A stretch of DNA of 64,000 nt from Hyphomicrobiales bacterium (GCA_026708505.1 JAPOUU010000033.1:16162-80161), one strand, 5' to 3'; positions 27,084-35,774 are shown, numbered from the stretch's first letter. Numbers and translations are program-made. The notes: a model not told the origin generated them from the letters alone.

Positions 27084-30000
27084 TCACTCCCGCCAAGTAT
27101 CAAGCCAGAGCATCCAACCCGAAGACATCGGCATGGGTTGGTGCCAACGCCGGCAGCGGAAAAACCCATGTGCTGGTTCAGCGCATGTTGCGGCTGTTGT
27201 TGGCGGGCGTTGCGCCCTCATCGATATTGTGCCTGACATTCACACGTGCGGCGGCCGTCGAGATGTCCGCGCGGCTGCTCGATCGCCTGGGCAAATGGGC
27301 GGTTTTGGAAGAGGGCGCACTGACCGAAGAGTTGCAGGAACTTCTCGGCGAGTCACCGGATGCGGAACAGCTGCGTTCATCCCGCATGCTGTTTGCCCGT
27401 GTGTTGGATACGCCCGGAGAATTGCGCATCCAAACGATTCATGCCTTTTGCGAGAGATTGCTTCAGCGTTTTCCGATTGAAGCGAAAGTTCCGGCGCAGT
27501 TTCGCGTTTTGGATGAGCGCGAAGCCCACGAGATGCGTTTATCGGCGCGCGATACTCTGTTGCGTTCCCTTGAAGGCGGTGGCGGCGCGGATGGCTTGGC
27601 GCAGGCGGTTCGAACCATTTGCGCCGACATCACCGAATCCGAATTCACCCGCTTGCTGGAGGCTATTGATAAAGAGCGCCGGCGGCTTCGAGATTTGCTG
27701 CCGACGCGCAAAAGAGTCAAGGAAGTCGCCGGGAAGATTGTTGCCGCCCTGGATTTGAAAGACGGCGAGACATCCGCATCCGTCGAGAAGCGTATCTTCG
27801 ATATGGACGCATCAATGCGCAAGAATCTGCTCGAAGCCGCCGGTATGTTTCAGTGCGAAAAAGGCGTAACCGCAACCGCCAACGGAGAAAAACTCGAACG
27901 GTTTCTCTCTTCCGATTCGATCGGACCCGGTTTGAAGGATTATATGAGCGTGTTTTTCAAGGCCGACGGGGACCCCCGAGGAAGCAGAATGATTCCCGCC
28001 GCATTGACAAAAAGCCGCCCTGATGTTGCCAAAACCATGTATGCCGAACAAGGGCGCTTGATGGAATTGCGCAAGCGTTACGTCGCATGCCGGATGGCGG
28101 AGCGCTCGTGCGCCGTGTTGCATCTAAGTCACCAAATAATCTCCAACTTCGAAGACGGCAAACATCAGCTCGGCGCACTCGACTTCGATGATCTCATCGA
28201 AAAAACCGCGCAACTGCTGCAAAAATCCAGACAGGCCTCGTGGGTTTTATACAAACTCGACGAAGGTCTCTCGCATGTTCTCATTGACGAAGCGCAGGAT
28301 ACCTCGCCGCGCCAGTGGGAGGTTATTTCCGCTCTCGCAGATGAATTTTTCGCCGGTAAGGGTTCGGAAAAATATCAGGAAACCGCCATCCCGCGCAGTT
28401 TGTTCGCTGTCGGAGACGAGAAGCAATCCATTTTCCGTTTTCAAGGCGCCGACCTGCAGGTTTACGATGAAAAACGCAGGCGCTTCAGGAAGGATGCCGA
28501 AGACGCACAATTACGTTGGGACGAGGTTCCGCTGCAAACCTCTTTTCGCTCAACGCCCGAAGTGTTGCAGGCCGTTGATTTTCTCTTTTCCGAAGGCGTC
28601 GGCAAGGACAGCGTGAGCGCGTCCGGTGAAAAAATTAAGCATGAGGCAAACCGGTCGAACGAGCACGGGCTCGTTGAGCTTTGGGACTTGGAATGCAAGG
28701 GGGGCGAATCTCCCAAGCCCGATTATTGGAGCGTTGTGAATGTGATGGAGGATCCCGCCGTTGAAGAGCCGCGCGTGCGCCTGGCAAAGCGAATTGCGAA
28801 AAAGATTCGCTCCTTGCTTGATGGCGGGACAGTCTTGCCTCGCGACATTTTGATTTTGGTGCAGCGTCGTGACGGGTTTGTCGAAGAGATAATGCGTGCG
28901 CTTAAGCAAGAGGACGTCACGGTTGCCGGAGCCGACCGCTTGCATCTCGTTGAGCATATGGCGGTGATGGATTTGCTCGCGCTTGCGCGCACGTGCTTGT
29001 TGCGCGAGGACGACCTCTCGCTGGCGGAGGTTTTAAAGAGCCCCTTCTTTGGCCTGGAAGATGATGATTTATTCGAAATTGCCCGCGGACGAAGAGGGAG
29101 TCTGTGGCAGGCGCTGTGCAAGAAAGGTGATAAGAAGATAGTCGAACGTTTGTCGAAATGGCGTGATAAGGCATTGCACTTGTCGCCGTTTGAGTTTTAC
29201 CACAGCGTGCTGGTGGAAGGCGGCCGGGAGCAATTGTTAAGGCGCCTGGGCCCGGATGCCGCCGATCCCATCGATTCGTTCCTCGAGTTGTTGTCCGCCT
29301 ATGAACGGGAGAGCGCCCCTTCGCTGCAAGGGTTTTTACGCTGGTTGGAGCGCTCGGAAATTGAAATCAAACGCGACCATGACAGTGCCCGCAACGAGGT
29401 TCGTGTCATGACCGTCCATGGCGCCAAGGGGCTGGAAGCGAAAGTTTTGTTTTTGCCGGACAGCTGTCGAGGTGTCGGACATTGGAGCCATGATCCCGCG
29501 TTGTTCTTTGCCGATGAAGGCGAAGATAATGCGCCGCCGTTGATGTGGGCACCCTTGCAGCGCGATGATGTTCCTGTTTCTCGCGAGAAGCGCATGCAGT
29601 TCCGTGCCGAAGATATTAGAGAAAACTGGCGGCTTCTTTATGTCGCAATGACACGCGCGCGCGACCGTCTTTACATCTGCGGGCATACGGCACGCCCCAA
29701 CCCCCCCGAAGACAGTTGGTATGAACGCTGCTGCGAGGCGTTGCAGCCGCACATGGAGGAAGTTGAAGAAGACGGTGAAACGGTCTGGCGGTTGGGAAAA
29801 GAATCGGCGCCGTCCAAGCGGGAGAAGCCAAGTGCCGAATCGGAATCTCCTTCCGGGATGAAAGACTACACGCCTATCGTGCCCGAGAAGAGCATCGAAT
29901 CGGTGGCGCCCTCAATCGCGTTTGCACCAAAACGGAAGCGAGGCGAATGGCGTGAAGACGGCAGGCGTAGATGGGCGAGACGTCGTGGTGAACTTCTCCA

Positions 30001-30502
30001 CGAAGGTTTGCGGCGTTTGAGCGTTTTGCCTCCGGACGATCGAAAAGGCGCAAGCGCGGGCATTGTCGATGCCGTCGCACGACGCCTAAAGGTCAGGATT
30101 GATTCGAAGCAACGCGCCGAGATTCTCAAAACCCTCGAACGCGTGACGGCATCGAAAGAATGCCGCTTCGTGCTCGATTCCGACGGGCGCAACGAGGTTG
30201 CCTTGAGCGGATATATCCATTTGCCCGACAAGGCGGACGAGCAGCGAATCCCCGGCCGAATCGATCGTTTGTGCTTTTTGGAGGGGGGTGAAGTCTTGGC
30301 GGTGGAATATAAAAGCGACCGTCGTCCTCCGGGCAAAGTCGAAGGCATCCGCGCCGAATATTTGGGTCAGGTCGGAATTTATTATAGACTGCTCCAAGAG
30401 TTGTGGCCGGGTCGAAAGATTCGCTGTGGTATCTTGTGGATTGCAACCGCGAGTTACATGGAGGTTCCCGAGTCGAAGCTGCAAAGCGTGTTTAACAAAT
30501 AG
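27080..30502 (+). CDS. addA: double-strand break repair helicase AddA
   Basis: UvrD-like helicase and nuclease of AddAB. 1140 residues. Walker A GANAGSGKT (21-29), Walker B VLIDEAQDTSPRQW, motif III VGDEKQSIFRFQGA, motif V/VI VMTVHGAKGLEAKVLFLPDS and YVAMTRARDRLYICG. The C-terminal nuclease has RRGELLHEG (His) and PGRIDRL (Asp), but the third motif reads AVEYKSDRRPP: Glu1076 replaces the usual Asp of D-x-K, with Lys1078 kept. Whether cutting is preserved is unknown. Followed by trxA after 10 nt. Confidence 0.94.
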   Translation: MITPAKYQARASNPKTSAWVGANAGSGKTHVLVQRMLRLLLAGVAPSSILCLTFTRAAAVEMSARLLDRLGKWAVLEEGALTEELQELLGESPDAEQLRSSRMLFARVLDTPGELRIQTIHAFCERLLQRFPIEAKVPAQFRVLDEREAHEMRLSARDTLLRSLEGGGGADGLAQAVRTICADITESEFTRLLEAIDKERRRLRDLLPTRKRVKEVAGKIVAALDLKDGETSASVEKRIFDMDASMRKNLLEAAGMFQCEKGVTATANGEKLERFLSSDSIGPGLKDYMSVFFKADGDPRGSRMIPAALTKSRPDVAKTMYAEQGRLMELRKRYVACRMAERSCAVLHLSHQIISNFEDGKHQLGALDFDDLIEKTAQLLQKSRQASWVLYKLDEGLSHVLIDEAQDTSPRQWEVISALADEFFAGKGSEKYQETAIPRSLFAVGDEKQSIFRFQGADLQVYDEKRRRFRKDAEDAQLRWDEVPLQTSFRSTPEVLQAVDFLFSEGVGKDSVSASGEKIKHEANRSNEHGLVELWDLECKGGESPKPDYWSVVNVMEDPAVEEPRVRLAKRIAKKIRSLLDGGTVLPRDILILVQRRDGFVEEIMRALKQEDVTVAGADRLHLVEHMAVMDLLALARTCLLREDDLSLAEVLKSPFFGLEDDDLFEIARGRRGSLWQALCKKGDKKIVERLSKWRDKALHLSPFEFYHSVLVEGGREQLLRRLGPDAADPIDSFLELLSAYERESAPSLQGFLRWLERSEIEIKRDHDSARNEVRVMTVHGAKGLEAKVLFLPDSCRGVGHWSHDPALFFADEGEDNAPPLMWAPLQRDDVPVSREKRMQFRAEDIRENWRLLYVAMTRARDRLYICGHTARPNPPEDSWYERCCEALQPHMEEVEEDGETVWRLGKESAPSKREKPSAESESPSGMKDYTPIVPEKSIESVAPSIAFAPKRKRGEWREDGRRRWARRRGELLHEGLRRLSVLPPDDRKGASAGIVDAVARRLKVRIDSKQRAEILKTLERVTASKECRFVLDSDGRNEVALSGYIHLPDKADEQRIPGRIDRLCFLEGGEVLAVEYKSDRRPPGKVEGIRAEYLGQVGIYYRLLQELWPGRKIRCGILWIATASYMEVPESKLQSVFNK

Positions 30503-30512
30503 GGAGGCTGTT

Positions 30513-30833
30513 ATGAGCACAATCAAAGTAACGGATCAATCCTTTCAAAAGGATGTGTTGGAGGCGAACGGCGCCGTGTTGGTGGATTTTTGGGCACCGT
30601 GGTGCGGCCCGTGCAAGGCAATCGCACCGATGCTTGAAGAGGTCACCACGGAAATGAACGGGCGACTCACGCTTGCCAAACTCGACGTTGATGAAAATCC
30701 CGAAGCGGCATCACAATACGGCGTGCGCAGCATTCCGATGCTGGTGTTGTTTCGCAACGGTGAAGTTGTCGACAGCACCGTGGGAGCCTCATCGAAAGCA
30801 CGTTTGGTGAAGTGGTTGGAGGACCTGTTATAG
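30513..30833 (+). CDS. trxA: thioredoxin
   Basis: Disulfide reductase cofactor. 106 residues, classical length. Active site WCGPC (30-34) in DFWAPWCGPCKAIAPMLEE, cis-proline loop RSIPMLVLFRNGE. ATG 30513 is preceded by AGGGAGG. No signal peptide, hence cytosolic. Third gene of the addB-addA-trxA operon. Confidence 0.96.
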   Translation: MSTIKVTDQSFQKDVLEANGAVLVDFWAPWCGPCKAIAPMLEEVTTEMNGRLTLAKLDVDENPEAASQYGVRSIPMLVLFRNGEVVDSTVGASSKARLVKWLEDLL

Positions 30834-31945
30834 ACGCGCACGCGCTCATCGGTACCATCGGGCTGATGAGCGGGACCTCCCTTGACGGCATTGATCTCGC
30901 TTTTTTAAAAACGGATGGCGAGTCGCAAGTGCAACGGGGCGCTTCGATGACGATTGCCTACCCGGACGCACAACGCCGCCGACTTCGGGAGTTCCTTGAC
31001 CAAGTCAAAGCAACGCCGGGCGATTTGCCCGGCGGGATGGATTCGATTGAGCGTGATTTGACTCTTGCGCATGTTGAAGCGGTCAAGGCGTTTTTACAAC
31101 GCGAGAATATCAAGCGCGAGAGCGTTGAATTACTGGGGTTTCACGGGCAGACGGTTCTGCACCGTCCCGAATGCGGACAGACTCTGCAATTGGGCGATGC
31201 GGAATTGCTGGCGCGCGAGACCGGAATCAATGTGATTTATGATTTTCGAAGCGAGGACATGCGCGGCGGTGGTCAAGGCGCGCCGCTGGTTCCCCTTTAC
31301 CATGCCGCATTGGTGGAGTCGCAAGGTAAGAGCGATGTCGTATGTGTCGTCAATCTCGGCGGCATTGCCAATCTCACTTGGATTGCGCCGAACACGCCGC
31401 CCATAGCCTTCGATATTGCTCCGTGCAACGGGCTGCTCGATGATTGGGTTGCACGGCACACTGGCGCTTCAATGGATATCGATGGCCGTCTCGCGCAGCA
31501 GGGTCGCACGGATGAAACTGCGCTGGCTTCAATGTTGTCACATCCGTTTTTGTCCAAGCCGCCGCCAAAGTCTCTCGACCGCCTGGATTTTACCGATGAG
31601 TCGCTTGCGGGCTTATCGCCTGCCGACGGCGCAGCAACTATAATCGCTTTTGTTGCCGAGGCTCTCGCTCACGCAACAACGCACCTTCCCGCCCCCCCGA
31701 ATGTCTGGGTGTTGTGTGGAGGGGGGCGGAGGAATCCGGTGTTGCGAGCGGCGTTATCGTCAAGGCTTTCGGGTAAAAGCATTACCGCCGAGGAATGGGG
31801 CTGGAGCGGTGACCATATCGAAGCGGAGGCGTTTGCTTGGTTGGCGGTGCGCTCAACGCGCGGGCTGCCCCTGACGCTTCCAAGCACAACGGGAGTTTCG
31901 AATCCCATGTGCGGAGGTAGATGCGTAACCGTGCGAAATCATTGA
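30812..31945 (+). CDS. anmK: anhydro-N-acetylmuramic acid kinase
   Basis: Phosphorylates 1,6-anhydro-MurNAc during peptidoglycan recycling. 377 residues. ATP-site motif GLMSGTSLDGIDLA at about 17-30, LLGFHGQTVLHRP near 107-119, VVNLGGIANLTW and FDIAPCNGLLDDW, GGGRRNP near the C-terminus. GTG start at 30812 overlaps the trxA end by 22 nt; no better start follows before the first conserved motif, so the overlap is probably real. Last gene before the 31999 terminator. Confidence 0.92.
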   Translation: MVGGPVIDAHALIGTIGLMSGTSLDGIDLAFLKTDGESQVQRGASMTIAYPDAQRRRLREFLDQVKATPGDLPGGMDSIERDLTLAHVEAVKAFLQRENIKRESVELLGFHGQTVLHRPECGQTLQLGDAELLARETGINVIYDFRSEDMRGGGQGAPLVPLYHAALVESQGKSDVVCVVNLGGIANLTWIAPNTPPIAFDIAPCNGLLDDWVARHTGASMDIDGRLAQQGRTDETALASMLSHPFLSKPPPKSLDRLDFTDESLAGLSPADGAATIIAFVAEALAHATTHLPAPPNVWVLCGGGRRNPVLRAALSSRLSGKSITAEEWGWSGDHIEAEAFAWLAVRSTRGLPLTLPSTTGVSNPMCGGRCVTVRNH

Positions 31946-31998
31946 CTTTTTAAGCATTAAAAAAATTACGACGTGAATAGAGAAATATGGTATTCAAT

Positions 31999-32056
31999 TG
32001 ATGTCGGGTGTCTCACGAAGGCTCGATATGGTTCGCCCAGCCCGACATCATTTTTT
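31999..32056 (+). terminator. Rho-independent terminator of addB-addA-trxA-anmK
   Basis: TGATGTCGGG (31999-32008) pairs perfectly with CCCGACATCA (32041-32050) and is followed by six T. The 32-nt loop is long and carries GGCTCGATATGGTTCG. On the other strand no T run follows, so it serves the plus-strand operon rather than hisB. Confidence 0.72.
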
Positions 32057-32110
32057 CCGACAAAATAGATTTTTGGGAGTTTATTCGGCGATTCCCCGGA
32101 GGTTGCGCTC

Positions 32111-32725
32111 TTATCCTTTTAGCGTTCCTTTGGTCGAGGGGACCGCTCCACTCGCGCGAGGGTCCAGCGCAACAGCAGAGCGTAATGCGCGGGCCAGTCC
32201 TTTGTAACAAGATTCAACAATGTGATGCGTGTTCTCGCCGTAGAGATTGTCAACGTGCAATGTAATTGCAGCGTTTTGTGCAAATGCGTGAAACCATTCC
32301 TTGAAAAGTTCGGTGTCCATTTCGCCAAGTTTCGCGCGCGGCATGTTTACACGCCAAACCAAATAGGCGCGCCCTGAAATATCCACGCTCACGCGCGTGC
32401 AGGTTTCGTCCATCGGAATGACCGCGTTTGCATAACGTGTGATGCCGCGACAATCTCCCATCGCTTCAGCGAACGCTTTGCCCAGCGCAATGCCGGTGTC
32501 CTCGGTCGTGTGGTGTGCGTCAATGTGGAGGTCTCCCTTCGCACGAAGGCTTATGTCCATCAGCGAGTGACGTGACAATTGTTCAAGCATGTGGTCGAGA
32601 AAGCCGATGCCCGTGGAAATGTCATAGGCGCCGGTGCCGTCAATGTTGAGATCAAGGGAGATGTCGGTCTCCTTGGTTTTGCGCGAATGGGTCGCGCGGC
32701 GGGGAGGTTGGGCAGGCGAGGTCAT
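32111..32725 (-). CDS. hisB: imidazoleglycerol-phosphate dehydratase
   Basis: Sixth step of histidine synthesis. 204 residues from ATG 32725, which has AGGAG upstream; the frame continues into the methyltransferase gene but that part is in another frame of it. Metal and active-site motifs: [13 protein letters not shown] and [14 protein letters not shown] near the N-terminal half, then the repeated [17 protein letters not shown]. Monofunctional, as in other alphaproteobacteria. Located 16 nt downstream of the methyltransferase and likely co-transcribed. No other his genes are in view. Confidence 0.95.
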   Translation of the reverse strand: MTSPAQPPRRATHSRKTKETDISLDLNIDGTGAYDISTGIGFLDHMLEQLSRHSLMDISLRAKGDLHIDAHHTTEDTGIALGKAFAEAMGDCRGITRYANAVIPMDETCTRVSVDISGRAYLVWRVNMPRAKLGEMDTELFKEWFHAFAQNAAITLHVDNLYGENTHHIVESCYKGLARALRSAVALDPRASGAVPSTKGTLKG

Positions 32726-32741
32726 AGCGGTGGTCTCCTGG

Positions 32742-33710
32742 TTACATAGCGTGGCAGACGATTGAACGCGCAAGCTTCCAGTCCAGTCTGCGTCGATACA
32801 TGCCATCACGCCGAAGCCCTCGATAGCAGGTAAGCAGAACGTCCCGGGTGCGAGCACGAAACTCGTCCAGAAAGACATTATAGTCTCGAATTCGCGGAGT
32901 GAAAGGTACATATATTTTGGTCAATGCCCTTGAGGAATGCGTGATGGAATAACCATCTAGCTCCTCCGGCTTGCAGAAGCGGATAGATGGCGCACGGGTA
33001 TTGTCAAGAGCGATAAGCCCGAGGTTGCCGTTCGGGTCGTTAAAACGAATGGAACGTAAGATTTTCCGCTGTGTTCGCGTTGTTGTTTTGGGAAGGTGTG
33101 CCCGGAGTTCTGCGAGCGTGCCGATGCATTCGCGCTCCGACCAAACGGTGACATCCTTTGAGGTATTCGGTTCGAAGAGAGCAAGTCCGACGGGGTGCGT
33201 GGTATCGCAGAACATTGATGAACGCAGCGAGATGAAGTTAGCCAATCGCTCGTGAAACAGATTTGCCCGAATGAAAGACTCCGGAACCAATGCGGCAACC
33301 CACGCACAATGGTCAAGGCATTTTTCGAGAGCGAATTTGTAGAGGTCGTCATAGCGGCATTCAGGGAACGGAAGCCCTCGAGCGGTTGCGCTGTTCTTTG
33401 CCAGCCACGGGGGGTTGGTCACGCAGATATCAAATCCCTTGGGAAAAGAGGTGAGGGTATCGCGTCGGCGTACGCCTTTTGCGTTTGGGAGGATGTCGAA
33501 GGCGTTCCAGTGAGCGCATAAATCGAGTTCCTTGAGTCGTTCGATGAGGCTATTACATCCGGCAAATGGCTCCAGAACGGTTTTATCGGCAATTCCGGAT
33601 CTTGACGCCCAGTCTTCGAAAGCTTCACAGTCAAAAGGATTGCCTACAGTGTAGTAGCGGCCCTCTGCGCGTTTTTTCGCCGACTCTTGAAAGGGTTGAT
33701 TTTGTCCCAT
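32742..33710 (-). CDS. putative N6-adenine-type DNA methyltransferase (orphan)
   Basis: 322 residues. SAM-binding motif I is [11 protein letters not shown] (45-55), a variant of FxGxG; catalytic motif IV is [11 protein letters not shown] (94-104), with NPPW typical of adenine N6 methyltransferases. No restriction endonuclease is adjacent, so it is an orphan or a non-DNA (for example RNA or protein) methylase. Its leader contains a -10 box, a hairpin with U-tract and GGGAGA 8 nt before the ATG (see 33724). It sits between hisB and hslV, genes that are commonly neighbours in alphaproteobacteria, and is A+T richer than they are, suggesting later insertion. Confidence 0.72.
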   Translation of the reverse strand: MGQNQPFQESAKKRAEGRYYTVGNPFDCEAFEDWASRSGIADKTVLEPFAGCNSLIERLKELDLCAHWNAFDILPNAKGVRRRDTLTSFPKGFDICVTNPPWLAKNSATARGLPFPECRYDDLYKFALEKCLDHCAWVAALVPESFIRANLFHERLANFISLRSSMFCDTTHPVGLALFEPNTSKDVTVWSERECIGTLAELRAHLPKTTTRTQRKILRSIRFNDPNGNLGLIALDNTRAPSIRFCKPEELDGYSITHSSRALTKIYVPFTPRIRDYNVFLDEFRARTRDVLLTCYRGLRRDGMYRRRLDWKLARSIVCHAM

Positions 33711-33723
33711 GACTATATTCTCC

Positions 33724-33816
33724 CTTAAAAATAACCCCGTCGGGGACCGCAAGCGGCCAAGTCCGACGGGGAGAAGATGTCTCGCATTATACGCATGCAA
33801 TCCAGCGAAAGGTCAA
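33724..33816 (-). ncRNA. hairpin leader / small RNA element, copy 1
   Basis: Read on the minus strand: TTGACC (33811-33816), 19 bp, TATAAT (33786-33791), about 14 nt, then stem CCCCGTCGG (33763-33771) pairing with CCGACGGGG (33735-33743), an inner stem GGCCG/CGGTC closed by CTTG, and TTATTTTTAA (33725-33734). GGGAGA and the methyltransferase ATG follow. The unit could be an attenuator of the methyltransferase-hisB transcript or a roughly 55-60-nt terminated small RNA. Copies 2 and 3 share the same layout with compensatory base changes. Confidence 0.55.
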
Positions 33817-33890
33817 CAATTTAGAAAAAACCGCGATAAATGGCGAAATTCTCGATTGCATCTCACATGCGAATCTTGATTTTGATCCAC
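33813..33890 (-). CDS. possible 25-residue leader peptide or duplicated gene start after hairpin copy 2
   Basis: GTG 33890 follows GGGAGA by 7 nt and reads (V)DQNQDSHVRCNREF and ends FFLNC. The first codons and leader repeat those of the methyltransferase downstream (MGQNQP versus VDQNQD, leader AAGGGAGA in both). It therefore looks like a duplicated 5' end of that gene, now a very short frame. Its stop codon overlaps the -35 box of hairpin copy 1. Expression is unproven. Confidence 0.3.
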   Translation of the reverse strand: MDQNQDSHVRCNREFRHLSRFFLNC

Positions 33891-33900
33891 GACCTTCTCT

Positions 33901-33994
33901 CCCTTAAAAAAGAACCCGCCGGGGACCATGAAATGGTCAAGTCCGGCGGGGAATAATCGGAAGCACCGTAACACGAATCGTCCAATTAAGCCAA
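33901..33994 (-). ncRNA. hairpin leader / small RNA element, copy 2
   Basis: Minus strand: TTGGCT (33989-33994), 17 bp, degenerate -10 TTACGG (33966-33971), then stem CCGCCGG (within 33943-33950) pairing with CCGGCGG (within 33915-33922), inner stem GACCAT/ATGGTC with a 3-nt loop, and TTCTTTTTTAA (33904-33914). Same order as copies 1 and 3. The weaker -10 suggests lower activity or decay. Confidence 0.5.
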
Positions 33995-34391
33995 TTCTTT
34001 TTTTGATGGGTTTCGCAACCAGACAACCAAATATCTCCAAAACCCCACGATATACGATAGGTTTTCGTCAAAAAATTCTTGACTTTTGATTGCGTTAGAA
34101 CTAGACTGATTCTGTCGAAATTGGAAATTTCGAAAAAATGATGAAGTGGGTAGAATTAAGGATTCTCGTAGTTACACCCGTGTTTGCGTCATGGCGAAGG
34201 CAATGATTCGATAGGTGAATAAAAACTGAGTTGGCTCCTGAAAGCTACGAAAGCCGAAGCAGAAAAATTGGTCATGGATTCGAATCCCGCGACTAACTGT
34301 TTTGTTTTTTGGACAATGTTTTCCAGTGCCGGCGAGATCTCCTGCAACGGAGTTGCCGAAGGATAAGCAGGAAATTCCTTCGGCGTTTTTC
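33995..34391. other. A+T-rich gap between hairpin copies 2 and 3
   Basis: About 400 bp without a supportable gene. An open minus-strand frame at 34189-34390 (text such as LENIVQKTKQLVAGFESMTN) has no start codon of its own below the copy 3 hairpin and no recognised domain. A sequence GGATTCGAATCC near 34273 recalls a tRNA T-loop but no cloverleaf can be drawn. Confidence 0.5.
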
Positions 34392-34489
34392 CATTAAAAA
34401 ATAACCCCGCCGGAGACTGCAGAACAGCCCCATAGCCCGGCGGGGAGGAAGTGCATCCATTATACACAATTTATTTGGTCTGAAGCCAA
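34392..34489 (-). ncRNA. hairpin leader / small RNA element, copy 3
   Basis: Minus strand: TTGGCT (34484-34489), 19 bp, TATAAT (34459-34464), 13 nt, stem CCCCGCCGG (34437-34445) with CCGGCGGGG (34405-34413), inner GGCTG/CAGTC stem and TTATTTTTTAA (34394-34404). No convincing gene follows; two further hairpins (CCGAAGGA/TCCTTCGG at 34356-34383 and GCAAC/GTTGC at 34344-34356) lie just downstream. Confidence 0.55.
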
Positions 34490-34613
34490 GAAATTTTTTG
34501 AAAAAAATTTAGAGGAAAACCCTTTATATGCGCGAAATATTAGATGATTCGTTCATTAAAGTGTATAACCTTCCTAGGTTGGAAGCGAATCGGATACTCG
34601 CAGGAGCAGGAAA

Positions 34614-35180
34614 ATGACCACCGATACCCCTTTGGACGTCTGGCACGCAACGACGATTCTCGCGGTTCGAAAGAACGGGCAGGTTGCCATTGCCGGAGAC
34701 GGGCAGGTCTCCCTCGGCAATACCGTCATCAAGTCCAATGCAAAAAAGCTCCGACGCCTGGGCGATGATGTCATTGTAGGTTTCGCCGGCGCAACCGCCG
34801 ATGCCATCACTCTCTTTGAACGCCTGGAGGCCAAACTGGAACAGTACCCCTCGCAGCTCTCGCGCGCGTGCGTGGAACTCGCGAAGGACTGGCGCACCGA
34901 TAGATACCTTCGGCGCCTTGAGGCGATGATGCTTGTTGCCGATGCCAGCATCACCCTCGTGCTTTCCGGCAACGGAGATGTCCTTGAGCCCGAAGACGGC
35001 GTTATGGCGATAGGATCGGGCGGGGGGTTCGCCCTTGCCGCCGCGAGGGCCCTCCACAAACACGCCCCCGAAATGGACGCCCCTGCCATTGCCAAGAGGG
35101 CCATGGAGGTTGCCGCGGGTATTTGCGTCTTTACCAACGATTCCATCCTGGTTGAGACCATTGAGGCGCAGGCCGATTAG
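34614..35180 (+). CDS. hslV: ATP-dependent protease proteolytic subunit HslV
   Basis: Threonine protease chamber of HslUV (ClpQY). 188 residues. Catalytic Thr13 in HATTILAV; residues 1-12 are presumably a propeptide removed to expose it. GDGQVSLG (29-36) and [12 protein letters not shown] (53-64) are typical. AGGAGC upstream of ATG 34614. The ATPase partner hslU is not adjacent: rimP follows. The hslV start faces away from the hisB-methyltransferase unit across the hairpin array. Confidence 0.95.
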   Translation: MTTDTPLDVWHATTILAVRKNGQVAIAGDGQVSLGNTVIKSNAKKLRRLGDDVIVGFAGATADAITLFERLEAKLEQYPSQLSRACVELAKDWRTDRYLRRLEAMMLVADASITLVLSGNGDVLEPEDGVMAIGSGGGFALAAARALHKHAPEMDAPAIAKRAMEVAAGICVFTNDSILVETIEAQAD

Positions 35181-35261
35181 CGCGGATTAGGGCTTGGCCT
35201 AGGGCTCAAAATGGCGTATGGTTACGCCGAACCCCAAGTATCGGACTTTTTGAGGACTGTG

Positions 35262-35774
35262 ATGCTTTGTGAGAGCACCCGGCATTTGCTGGCCAACGGC
35301 GCGGCGCGCCCTATTGCTGATCTTATTGAACCCGTCGTGGAAGAGGCGGGCTTCCGGCTAATTCGCGTGGCGCTGGGCGGCGGCGGGGGAGGACGGCGCC
35401 TGCAAGTGATGGCCGAGCGCGCCGATGGTTCCATGAACCTTGAGGATTGCACCACGCTCTCTCGCAGACTCTCGGAGTTTCTGGACGAGAGCGACCCCAT
35501 CAAAGGCAGTTATGCGTTGGAAGTTTCCTCGCCGGGGTTGTCGCGGCCTTTGTCGAGGCTGGAAGATTTTGACAAGTGGCGCGGAAGCGTTGCGCGCATA
35601 GAGTTGAGTGAAGCGGTGGACGGGCATCGTCGTTTGCGGGGCCGTCTAAGCGGCGTCGAAAACGAAGTCGTGTCAATTGAAGTGGAGGCATCGCAGATAG
35701 TTTCAATCCCCGCGAATATCATTTCGCGGGCATGTTTGTTGGAGGAGCCTGCAATATCAGGAGAAAAGAGATGA
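35262..35774 (+). CDS. rimP: ribosome maturation factor RimP
   Basis: Binds the 30S subunit during maturation. 170 residues from ATG 35262 (GAGG 6 nt upstream); an in-frame ATG at 35211 with AGGG would add 17 residues not typical of the family. Core text: LIEPVVEEAGFRLIRVAL, MNLEDCTTLSRRLSEFLDE, SYALEVSSPGLSRPL. A run of six glycines (LGGGGGGRRLQ) replaces the usual short loop. The ATGA overlap with nusA shows coupling, as in the conserved rimP-nusA-infB operon. Confidence 0.9.
   Translation: MLCESTRHLLANGAARPIADLIEPVVEEAGFRLIRVALGGGGGGRRLQVMAERADGSMNLEDCTTLSRRLSEFLDESDPIKGSYALEVSSPGLSRPLSRLEDFDKWRGSVARIELSEAVDGHRRLRGRLSGVENEVVSIEVEASQIVSIPANIISRACLLEEPAISGEKR

Noticed and set aside
34262..34300. 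GGATTCGAATCC with CCCGCGACTA resembling the 3' half of a tRNA
   Set aside because: The T-stem does not pair beyond the palindrome and no anticodon or acceptor arm can be drawn upstream; at most a decayed fragment.
34189..34467. 92-codon minus-strand frame across hairpin copy 3, with a faintly phasin-like C-terminal half
   Set aside because: Its only start is a GTG within the -10 region and the first third is the hairpin itself; similarity to phasins is too weak to claim.
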